Shown here one piece after another: positions 54,985-62,185 of a DNA stretch of 64,000 nt. Both the position numbers and the translations under genes were made by a program. Numbering within the stretch: the stretch's first letter is position 1; the number at the start of each line of letters is the position of its first letter. The stretch is from contig CAVTIX010000013.1 of assembly GCA_963734725.1 (NCBI GenBank), forward strand, positions 62,001 to 126,000, in the 5' to 3' direction. This DNA is from DASXKD01 sp963734725. Lineage in GTDB: Bacteria; Actinomycetota; Actinomycetes; Streptosporangiales; Streptosporangiaceae. Under the pieces are notes generated by a model that did not search any database, was not told where the DNA came from, and saw only the letters and a program-made list of their open reading frames with translations.

Positions 54985-55233
54985 ATGTCCGCAACGGAAA
55001 AGCTCGCGATCAGCCTGCCTAAGGACCTGATCGAGAAGCTGCGTCGCGCCAAGGACGAGGGCCGGATCGATTCGGTGTCCGGGCACATCGCCGAACTCCT
55101 CCGCCGGGAGGACGACTGGCGGGACGCCCGGGCCACCCTGGACCGCATCTTCGAAAGGTGCCCAGGGCCTGAAGCCAAGCATTACGCCTGGGCCCGCCGG
55201 GCCCTCGGTGTGGGCCCCAACCCCGTCGGGTGA
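54985..55233 (+). CDS. Ribbon-helix-helix antitoxin-like protein
   Basis: 82 aa from ATG 54985 (MSATEKLAISLPKDLIEKLR): the N-terminal strand KLAISLP followed by two helices is a ribbon-helix-helix DNA-binding fold, with SGHIAELLRREDDWRDARAT next. TATAAC 6 nt before the ATG suggests a leaderless transcript. Its stop overlaps the next start (GTGA), the classic antitoxin-toxin arrangement. Confidence 0.75.
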   Translation: MSATEKLAISLPKDLIEKLRRAKDEGRIDSVSGHIAELLRREDDWRDARATLDRIFERCPGPEAKHYAWARRALGVGPNPVG

Positions 55234-55628
55234 TCGGCGGCCGGATCCTCGATACCAGCGCCCTGCTGCAGGCGGCCAGTGGCACCCCGTACATGCAGGC
55301 GCTGTTGTACATCAGTCATGAGCACCTGATCACGCTCGTCATTCCGGCGCCCTGCCTGGCCGACGCGCTGGCCAGGCTCAGGGACCCGGAACAGCAGGCG
55401 CGCCTGTTTGACCTGGTGAAGTCGCCCATGGCGAAGGTCGCCCAGTTCGGCGTCGCCGAGGCCACGGGCACCGGGCTGCTGCGGTCCGGGGCCTTGCCCG
55501 CCCGCGCGTCCACCGGGGCGGCGCACGCCGCCTATCTGGCCGCCGACCGCGGCTGGCCGGTGGTCAGCGCCCGGCCCGGCCCGATCCGCGCCATGCATCC
55601 CGAGGTAGAGATCGAACCGCTCCCCTGA
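55230..55628 (+). CDS. PIN-domain toxin-like protein
   Basis: 132 aa from GTG 55230 (MIGGRILDTSALLQAASGTP): Asp8 after a hydrophobic strand (RILDTSAL) is the first PIN acidic residue; CLADAL (Asp45) and AAYLAADRGWPVVSARPGPI near the C-terminus supply further acidic/Ser positions. With the RHH partner it forms a VapBC-like pair; RNase activity is inferred. The sequence is divergent from well-known VapC proteins, so a non-toxin PIN protein is possible. Confidence 0.65.
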   Translation: MIGGRILDTSALLQAASGTPYMQALLYISHEHLITLVIPAPCLADALARLRDPEQQARLFDLVKSPMAKVAQFGVAEATGTGLLRSGALPARASTGAAHAAYLAADRGWPVVSARPGPIRAMHPEVEIEPLP

Positions 55629-55711
55629 CCCCGGGTGGACCAGGAGCACGAAGACCCCGGGCTGGGCCCAGAGCACGAAGGCCGGCACGCATGTAGGCCC
55701 GGCAAGCATGT

Positions 55712-55741
55712 GGCCCGGCACCCGCGTCCGGGTGCCGGGCC
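55712..55741. terminator. Terminator hairpin between PIN gene and cspA
   Basis: GGCCCGGCACCCG-CGTC-CGGGTGCCGGGCC, a perfect 13-bp stem with a 4-nt loop, 27 bp after the cspA stop (minus) and 83 bp after the PIN stop (plus). Upstream the related GGCCCGGCAAGCATGTGGCC forms a short direct repeat. Confidence 0.85.
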
Positions 55742-55768
55742 AAGGTTCCAGCTAGATGAGCAGGTTCC

Positions 55769-55969
55769 TCACACGGCGCGAACGGACTCGGCCTGCGGCC
55801 CGCGCTCGCCTTGCGTGATGTCGAATTCGACCCGCTGCCCCTCCTCGAGGCTGCGGTAACCATCCATCATGATGGCGGTGTGGTGCACGAACACGTCCCT
55901 GCCACCGTCAACCGCGATGAAGCCGTAGCCCTTGTCCGCGTTGAACCACTTGACGGTGCCCTGAGCCAT
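55769..55969 (-). CDS. cspA: Cold-shock protein (CspA family)
   Basis: 66 aa, single cold-shock domain: AQGTVKWFNADKGYGFIAVD (RNP1 KGYGFI), DVFVHHTAIM (RNP2 VFVHH), and EFDITQGERGPQAESVRAV. RNA chaperone. ATG 55969 with GGGAG about 9 nt upstream. The 300-bp upstream region may carry a long 5'UTR, as usual for csp genes. Confidence 0.95.
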   Translation of the reverse strand: MAQGTVKWFNADKGYGFIAVDGGRDVFVHHTAIMMDGYRSLEEGQRVEFDITQGERGPQAESVRAV

Positions 55970-56282
55970 TACTCAACAACTCCCTAACTACGCTCGGGCT
56001 TTCTCCGATCCCGCCCTTGCACTGCGGGACCAGTGATCGCGGTTGTGCTAGGCGTCCGGGTAAGCGTGGCTTGCCGTTCTCGCCGGCCGACTGCGACCGG
56101 GCATTACCATACCCCCTGCCGTGCGCTCGCGTGACCAGATACTCCCCGAATGCGGCCAGGAACCTGGTCCGGCCGTGCGGAAAAGCGCAAACGCGCTGGT
56201 CAGTTGGGGTTAAACCGGACCACGCCCGGGCGGCCCTGGCCCGGATCGCGCCCGGGCGGCCCTAGCCCCGATCCCGTAACGG
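55970..56282. other. 313-bp region upstream of cspA
   Basis: No gene supported. The first 90 bp are presumably the cspA leader/promoter. Near 56221-56272 the block GGGCGGCCCTGGCCCGGATC / GGGCGGCCCTAGCCCCGATC is duplicated (about 28-bp period). A plus-strand frame from 56017 has no family similarity. Confidence 0.45.
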
Positions 56283-56558
56283 TCAGCCGCCGGCGACCGC
56301 CGGAATCACCGAGACACGGGATCCGGCCGGCACCGGTGTATCGAGGCCCTTGGCAAAGCGCACATCCTCATCGCCTACATAGACATTCACGAAGCGGCGC
56401 AGATTTCCCGTGTCATCAACGATTCGGCCAGCTAGGCCCGGATACGACGCGTCCAGGCTGGCGAGAACCTCACGCAAAGTGCCCGGATCCGCGGTCACTT
56501 CGGCCGAGCCGCCGGTGAAAGTGCGCAAGATGGTTGGGATTCGGACGGAGACGCTCAT
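56283..56558 (-). CDS. MoaD/ThiS-family ubiquitin-like sulfur carrier
   Basis: 91 aa from ATG 56558 (MSVSVRIPTILRTFTGGSAE), ending PAVAGG: the C-terminal Gly-Gly is the thiocarboxylate site of MoaD/ThiS/CysO-type carriers. LREVLASLDASYPGLAGRIV and FVNVYVGDEDVRF are family-like. It follows thrC by 69 bp on the same strand; this pairing recurs in actinobacteria, where a CysO-type role in cysteine synthesis is possible but no CysM or Mec gene is adjacent. Confidence 0.87.
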   Translation of the reverse strand: MSVSVRIPTILRTFTGGSAEVTADPGTLREVLASLDASYPGLAGRIVDDTGNLRRFVNVYVGDEDVRFAKGLDTPVPAGSRVSVIPAVAGG

Positions 56559-56627
56559 CCCGCGGCCGCCTTTCTCAGTTGCCGGGCTCACGACCTAGTC
56601 GCCGGGCTCATGGCCGCGGCGCGAGGG

Positions 56628-57881
56628 TCACCCCGCATAGGAGGATTCCCAGGATTCGAACGCTTCCAGCGTGGGCCGGATGGCGGCCCCGGCCGGCGCC
56701 GCTACCGCGTCCAGGGTCTTCAGGCCGTCGCCCGAGTTGATGATCACCGTCTCCGCGCCGGGGTCGAGCACGCCCTCGGCGAGAAGCCGGCGCAGCACGC
56801 CGAGGGTCACCCCGGATGCGGTCTCACCGAAGATCCCCTCGGTCGCGGCGAGCAATCGCATGGCCTCGACCACTTCCGCGTCGCTGACGTCAGCCACCGT
56901 CCCGCTGGTGCGGCGGACGACGTCGAGCACGTACGGCCCGTCGGCGGGATTGCCGATAGCCAGCGACTTGGCGATCGTGGCCGGCTTGACCGGCTGCACC
57001 ACATCGTGACCGGCGCGGAACGCGGCGGCCACCGGCGAGCACCCGGTCGCCTGCGCGCCGAACACCCGGTACCCGGTGTCCTCGACCAGCCCGAGCTCGA
57101 TGAGCTCGCGAAACGCCTTGTCGATCTTGACGAGCTGCGCGCCGGACGCGACCGGCACGACGATCTGCCGCGGCAGCCGCCAGCCCAGTTGCTCGGCGAT
57201 CTCGAAGCCGATGGTCTTTGACCCCTCGGCGTAGTAAGGGCGCACGTTGACATTGACGAACGCCCAGTCCTCACGGTCGTCGGCAAGCTCGGAGGCAAGC
57301 CGGTTCACATCGTCGTAGGTGCCATCGATGGGCACCAAGGTCCCGCCGTACACGGCGGTCGCGGTGATCTTCTGCGGCTCCAGGTCGGCCGGGATCAGGA
57401 CGACCGAGCGGATCCCGGCCCGGGCCGCCGCGGCGGCCACCGCGTTGGCCAGGTTGCCGGTGGACGGGCAGGCGAGCACCTTGTAGCCCATCTCGACAGC
57501 GGCAGCCAGGGCGACCGCGACCACACGGTCCTTGAACGAGTGGGTCGGGTTGCCGCGCTCATCCTTTACCCACAGCGCGCTCATCCCCAGTTCCCTGGCC
57601 AGCTGGTCGGCGCGGGTCAGCCTGGTCCAGCCGGGCTCGGTGCCGGGCGTGGCGAGGATGCCCGCCGGCACCGGGAGCAGGCTGGCGTAACGCCAGATGC
57701 TGGCGGGCCCGGCCTCGAAGCTGGCCCGGTTCAGCGGCGGCAGTTGGTATCCGACCTCCAGCGGCCCGAAACACTCGGCGCAGGCGTGCGAGGCGCCAAG
57801 CTCGGCCGTGGCGCCGCATTCGCGGCAGAAGAGATGACTGGCGAAGCCGAAGCGGGATGGAGTGGTCACTGATGTGGTCAC
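56628..57881 (-). CDS. thrC: Threonine synthase
   Basis: 417 aa PLP enzyme converting O-phosphohomoserine to threonine. N-terminal zinc-like cysteines CRECG ... CAECFGPLEVGY, the PLP lysine in ERGNPTHSFKDRVVAVALAA, and phosphate/PLP loops CPSTGNLANAVAAAAARAGI and VPVASGAQLVKI. GTG 57881 (MTTSVTTPSRFGF); GTG 57869 is also possible. The leader is a SAM riboswitch, so expression should fall when SAM is high. Upstream of the MoaD-like gene. Confidence 0.94.
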   Translation of the reverse strand: MTTSVTTPSRFGFASHLFCRECGATAELGASHACAECFGPLEVGYQLPPLNRASFEAGPASIWRYASLLPVPAGILATPGTEPGWTRLTRADQLARELGMSALWVKDERGNPTHSFKDRVVAVALAAAVEMGYKVLACPSTGNLANAVAAAAARAGIRSVVLIPADLEPQKITATAVYGGTLVPIDGTYDDVNRLASELADDREDWAFVNVNVRPYYAEGSKTIGFEIAEQLGWRLPRQIVVPVASGAQLVKIDKAFRELIELGLVEDTGYRVFGAQATGCSPVAAAFRAGHDVVQPVKPATIAKSLAIGNPADGPYVLDVVRRTSGTVADVSDAEVVEAMRLLAATEGIFGETASGVTLGVLRRLLAEGVLDPGAETVIINSGDGLKTLDAVAAPAGAAIRPTLEAFESWESSYAG

Positions 57882-57896
57882 GATGCGGGGCCTTTC

Positions 57897-58030
57897 TCCC
57901 TCATCTGTCCCGGCGGCCGATCAGCCGCGGGCCGGACTTGGCACCTGCCACGGGGCAGGCCTCGCAAGGCGTCACCGTGGTGGTTGCCGGGGCTTCACCG
58001 GGCCGTATCCCTCCACCCCTCTGGATGAGC
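57897..58030 (-). ncRNA. SAM (S-box) riboswitch in the thrC leader
   Basis: On the minus strand: CTCATCCAGAGGGGTGGAGG, GATACGGCCCGGTGAAGCCC, CGGCAACC, then GGTGCCAAGTCCGGCCC and a closing GGGACAGATGAGGGAGAAAGG. These match the conserved S-box order (P1 5' strand with AGAG-GGTGGAGGGA, GATGAAxCCCGGCAACC, GGTGCxAAxTCC, closing GAxAGATGAG). P1 pairs CTCATC with GATGAG. It ends 15 nt before the thrC GTG. With no clear intrinsic terminator it may act on translation initiation. Confidence 0.93.
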
Positions 58031-58132
58031 TTTATGAAGTTGTGCTCACAACCTTAACTGACGACGGCAAACGAATTCATGGCCGCCGACCCCACCGGGG
58101 GCGCCGGGGTCAGATGCCCTAACCTCACCTCC

Positions 58133-59736
58133 ATGAGCGCCGAACCACCGGGCCGGGTACTGATCGCGTCCAACCGCGGGCCGGTGTCATTCAGCCTGGG
58201 CGACGACGGGAAGCTGACCAGCCGCCGCGGCGGAGGCGGGGTGGTGGCGGGGCTGTCGGCGGTCGCGGGCCGGGCCGAGGTGCTCTGGGTCTGCGCCGCG
58301 CTGAACGACGCCGACCGGGCGGCCGCGCGCGCCGCGCCGGACGGGCGGCTGGATGTGTCCCTGTCCGCTGATGGCGCCGGACCCGGGGGACCGGAATCCG
58401 GCGCGGGGCTGCGCGGAGCGGGCTCTGCGGCGGCGCCAGGGGGACCGGAATCCGGCGCAGGGCCGGGCGCGCCGGAGTCGATGGTGCGGATGCTCGACAT
58501 CCCGGCCCCGGTGTTCGATCGGGCGTACAACGGGGTGGCCAACTCCACCCTCTGGTTCATCCACCACATGCTCTTCGATACGCCGAACCGGCCGCTGTTC
58601 GGGCTCGCGTTCCGCCGGGAGTGGGAGTCGTTCCGCGCCTACAACGCCGCGTTCGCCGATGCGCTCGCCGAGGGCGCCGGGCCTGGCGCCGGGCCGGGCT
58701 GGCCGCCGCGGGGGCGGCTACCCGGGCCATGGTGCAGGACTACCACCTGACCCTGGTCCCCCGGATGCTCGCGGAACGGCGCCCCGACCTGGCGATCGCG
58801 CATTTCTCGCACACTCCGTGGGCGCCGCCGGAGTACTTCGCGCTGCTGCCCGACGACGTGGCGCGTGAGGTGCTGGAGGGCATCCTCGGCGCGGATCACG
58901 CGGGCTTCCACGCGCACCGGTGGGCGGATGCGTTTCTCGACTGCTGTGAGGCTGTGCTCGACGCCGAGGTGGACCGGGTGACGCGCACCGTCCGGCACGC
59001 CGGTCACACCACCACCGTGGGCGTGCATGCGCTGGGGGTAGACGCGCCGCAGCTACGGGCCCGGGCCGCGGCCGACGACGTGCAGGCCCACGTCGCCGCG
59101 CTCACCGGGGTGGCCGGTGGCCGGAAGCTAATTGTCCGGATCGACCGCACCGAGCTGTCCAAGAACATCGTCCGTGGCCTGGCCGCCTACCGCGAGTTGT
59201 TGATCACCCGGCCACAGTGGCGCGGGCGGGTCGTCCACCTGGCGTTCGCCTACCCCTCCCGCCACGACCTGCCCGAGTACCGCGAGTACACGGCCAGCGT
59301 GCAGCGGATGGCGCGGGAGATCGTGGATGAGTTCGGCACCGAGGACTGGGATCCGCTGGTGTTGCAGGTCAACGACGACTACCCGCGCTCGCTCGCCGCG
59401 TACCGGCTGGCCGACGTGTTGCTGGTCAACCCGGTCAGGGACGGCATGAACCTGGTTGCCAAGGAGGCGCCCCTGCTGTCCGAACGCGACTGCGCAGTCG
59501 TCTTGTCCCGGGAGGCCGGCGCGGCCGCGGAGTTGGCCGAGGGCGCCTTGCTGGTGAACCCGTACGACGTCTCCGCCACGGCACAGGCCCTGCACGAGGC
59601 GCTGTCTATGACCGCTGCAGAACGAAGGCGACGTGCGGCCCTGCTTGCCCAGGCGAGCGCGTCCTGCCCGCCGGATCAGTGGCTGGCTGCGCAGCTCAGC
59701 GCGCTGGGGACGGCTCCACGGCGTCAGCCAGCCTGA
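58133..59736 (+). pseudogene. otsA: Trehalose-6-phosphate synthase, interrupted by a frameshift
   Basis: Start ATG 58133 (MSAEPPGRVLIASNRGPVSF); TAACCT 7 nt upstream. First part to about 58690: GGGGVVAGLSAVAGRAEVLW and STLWFIHHMLFDTPNRPLFG. The rest, MVQDYHLTLVPRMLAERRPD, IAHFSHTPWAPPEYFALLPD, NPVRDGMNLVAKEAP and SREAGAAAELAEGALLVNPY, lies one frame over; the break falls in the GC run GCCGGGCCGGGCTGGCC (about 58688-58704). GT20 enzyme joining (G/U/A)DP-glucose and glucose-6-P. A Gly/Pro repeat (PGGPESGAG twice) is inserted near residue 85-115. Either decayed or an assembly indel. Confidence 0.85.
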
Positions 59737-60724
59737 CCAGCAGGGCGGTGATCCCCGCCGGACCGTTGACCACCAGGTCGGCATGAGCGGCCAGCGCGGT
59801 GACCTCGCCCGAGGCGCTGCACACCGCGACGCCCGCGCGCCCGGTGTCGCGCAGCGCGTGGACCGCCTCGAAGGCCGGGATGTCGCCGAGGTCGTCCCCG
59901 GCGAACAGGACGGCAGCGGGATCTCGCTCGTCGGCCAGGGTGGTGATCGCGGTGCCCTTGTCCACGCCGCGCGCCCGCAGCTCGATGACCAGCCGGCCGG
60001 GTTTGCAGTCCAGCCCGGCCTGGTCGGCGAAATCCCCCAGCGGGCCGGTCAGCAGCGCCAGCGCCGCCTCGGGGTCGGGGGTCCGGCGGGTGTGCACGAC
60101 CAGCGAGTGGCTCTTGTCTTCGACCCAGGTGCCGTCGGGCGCGCCGGCCTCGGCGAGGGCGCCGGGGAGCCCCTCGCGGGCCCGCGCGATCTCGGGCGGC
60201 GGTGGGGGCGAGGTCAGCTCGCCGTCCTCCCAGCGCTCCCAGCCGTGGTGACCGATGACGATCAGCCCGGGGATGCCGGCGAATCCGCCCAGTTCCACGG
60301 CGACGGAAGCCGGGCGGCCGGTGACGATGGCCAGGGCGCCGACGGCGGTGGCGAGCCGCTGCAGGGCCGGCAGCGCTCCAGGCTGCGGGCGGGCCGCGGA
60401 CGGCTCGCTGACGATCGGCGCGAGCGTGCCGTCGAAGTCCAGGGCGATCAGCGCGCGGCCAGGGTTTCCGGCGATGGCGGCCAGCGCAGCCGCGCCTTCC
60501 GGGGTGACGTCCCCGGCGATCCCGGCCACGAGGTCCGTTCCCCTGAGGCCCGTTCCCGTGGGACCCGTGCCCGCCGGGCTGGCGCTCCCGGGGTCCGTGC
60601 CCTGGGGGTCCGCGCCCGCCGGGTCGGCGCCCTCGGAGTCCGCGCCCGCCTCGTCGGCGCCCTCGCGGTCCGCGTTTCCGTGGTTCGCGCCGGCAGCGGG
60701 ACCCCTCGGCAGCGGGCGCGTCAC
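59696..60724 (-). CDS. otsB: Trehalose-6-phosphate phosphatase
   Basis: 342 aa HAD phosphatase: RALIALDFDGTLAPIVSEPS (nucleophile Asp in DFDGT), LAIVTGRPASVAVELGGF, GHHGWERW, DKGTAITTLADE and LFAGDDLGDIPAFEAV. Dephosphorylates trehalose-6-P to trehalose, the step after OtsA. The first ~70 residues are a Gly/Ala/Asp/Thr repeat (GADPAGADPQGTDPG-like) absent from typical OtsB. GTG 60724 lies 16 bp after the DUF3263 stop. Its 3' end overlaps the convergent otsA 3' end by 41 bp. Confidence 0.9.
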   Translation of the reverse strand: MTRPLPRGPAAGANHGNADREGADEAGADSEGADPAGADPQGTDPGSASPAGTGPTGTGLRGTDLVAGIAGDVTPEGAAALAAIAGNPGRALIALDFDGTLAPIVSEPSAARPQPGALPALQRLATAVGALAIVTGRPASVAVELGGFAGIPGLIVIGHHGWERWEDGELTSPPPPPEIARAREGLPGALAEAGAPDGTWVEDKSHSLVVHTRRTPDPEAALALLTGPLGDFADQAGLDCKPGRLVIELRARGVDKGTAITTLADERDPAAVLFAGDDLGDIPAFEAVHALRDTGRAGVAVCSASGEVTALAAHADLVVNGPAGITALLVRLADAVEPSPAR

Positions 60725-60740
60725 GCCGGCAGCGCGCGCG

Positions 60741-61016
60741 TCACGCGGCGCCGCCCTCCCCTCGCCGCTCGGCCCGCGCTGAACGGATCCGCTCGCGGCG
60801 GGCGCGCTGGCGGCGAAGCCTCTTGACCAAGACCGGGTCCGCGGCCATCGCTTCCGGCCGGTCGATCAGCTCGTTGAGCATCTGGTAGTAGCGGGTGGCC
60901 GAAAGGCCGAGCTGGTCTGAGATCGCCTGTTCCTTGGCGCCCGGCTGCCGCCACCAGTGCCGCTCGAAGGCGAGAACCCGGGTCTCGCGCTCGGACAGTG
61001 GCGCCACCTGCCTCAC
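60741..61016 (-). CDS. DUF3263 family protein
   Basis: 91 aa from GTG 61016 (MRQVAPLSERETRVLAFERH), GGGAGG just upstream. WWRQPGAKEQAISDQLGLSA and TRYYQMLNELIDRPEAMAAD are the DUF3263 helix-turn-helix-like core; a basic tail RRQRARRERIRSARAERR follows. Probably DNA-binding. Immediately upstream of otsB, its usual neighbour in actinobacteria being otsAB as well. Confidence 0.9.
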   Translation of the reverse strand: MRQVAPLSERETRVLAFERHWWRQPGAKEQAISDQLGLSATRYYQMLNELIDRPEAMAADPVLVKRLRRQRARRERIRSARAERRGEGGAA

Positions 61017-61199
61017 GCTCCTCCCGCGTTCCGACTCCCCGCCGGCCCGAATCCCCGCCGGCCGAATCCCCGCCCCGCCCTGATTCCGCCCGGCCCTCCA
61101 TGGTAGGCAGTACCCCCGTCCTTCCGACAGCGGGCGGGCAGGGTTCTGCGACACGGCAGGTCTTCCCGCGATGGGCAGCACGACGTACGCTCACCGTTC

Positions 61200-62018
61200 G
61201 TGACCACCTTCGACTGCCTGACGTTCATCACCGACTACGGGCTCGACGACGGATTTGTCGCCGCCTGCCACGGAGTCGCGGCCCGGATCGCGCCCGCAGC
61301 GCGGATCATCGACATCACCCACCTGGTGCCCCCGGGCGACGTGCGCCGCGGCGCTGCCGTGCTCGCGCAGACCATGCCCTACCTGCCACCTGCGGTGCAC
61401 GTGGCGGTGGTCGACCCGGGCGTGGGCACGACGCGCCGCGGGATCGCGGTGCAGGCAGGCGAGGCGATCCTGGTCGGTCCGGACAACGGCCTGCTGTCAT
61501 GGGCGGCCGCAGCGCTAGGTGGGGTACGCCGCGCGTTCCAGCTCACCAACGGCGAGCTCTGGCTGCACCCCGTGTCCCAGACGTTCCACGGCCGGGACAT
61601 CTTCGTCCCGGTCGCGGCTCATCTGGCGGCCGGCGCGGACCTGTTTTCGGTGGGCACCGAACTGGATACTGGCGATCTGGTAACCCTGCCCGCGCCGACC
61701 AGCCGGGTGCACGACCGTGAGGCCGAGGGCGAGGTGATGTCCGTGGACCGGTTCGGCAACGTGCAGTTGTCCATCGCCGCCTCCGACGCCGACCGGATCG
61801 GGATCGGTTTCGGCTCGCAGCTCGTGGTGCGCTGCGGCCGCCGCCAGCTCACCGTGCCCTACCTGGAGACTTTCGCCGCCGTGGCGCCGGGCGAACTGGT
61901 CGCGTTCACCGATAGCGCGGGCCTGATTTCGCTGGCAGTCAATGCCGGAGACGCGGCGCAGCAGCTTGGCCTGCCGCCCGGCGCGCACGTACGGCTGGCG
62001 GCTGCGCCGCCGGGATAG
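61200..62018 (+). CDS. SAM hydroxide adenosyltransferase (DUF62 family)
   Basis: 272 aa: FDCLTFITDYGLDDGFVAAC, IIDITHLVPPGDVRRGAAVL, VHVAVVDPGVGTTRRGIAVQ, LVGPDNGLLSWAAAALGG and TFHGRDIFVPVAAHLAAGAD. These are the DUF62/SAM-hydrolase motifs (Asp in TDYG, Asp-Pro-Gly-Val-Gly, Arg-Asp in HGRDIF). Hydrolyses S-adenosylmethionine to adenosine and methionine. GTG 61200; TACGCT lies 8 nt upstream. The halogenating relatives carry an extra loop not seen here. Confidence 0.9.
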   Translation: MTTFDCLTFITDYGLDDGFVAACHGVAARIAPAARIIDITHLVPPGDVRRGAAVLAQTMPYLPPAVHVAVVDPGVGTTRRGIAVQAGEAILVGPDNGLLSWAAAALGGVRRAFQLTNGELWLHPVSQTFHGRDIFVPVAAHLAAGADLFSVGTELDTGDLVTLPAPTSRVHDREAEGEVMSVDRFGNVQLSIAASDADRIGIGFGSQLVVRCGRRQLTVPYLETFAAVAPGELVAFTDSAGLISLAVNAGDAAQQLGLPPGAHVRLAAAPPG

Positions 62019-62185
62019 CCAGCACCCCGGATCCCAGGAATGACCGGCGCCAGACCAACCCTGGCCCGGCTTCCCTCCGCACCGGGGTAAGCCTGTGGGC
62101 CCGAGCTGATCACCTTCCGAACGCCATGCCCCGAAGCGGCGAACATGACAGAATGCGCAAGGTGCACCCGCGGAGGAGGACCTTA

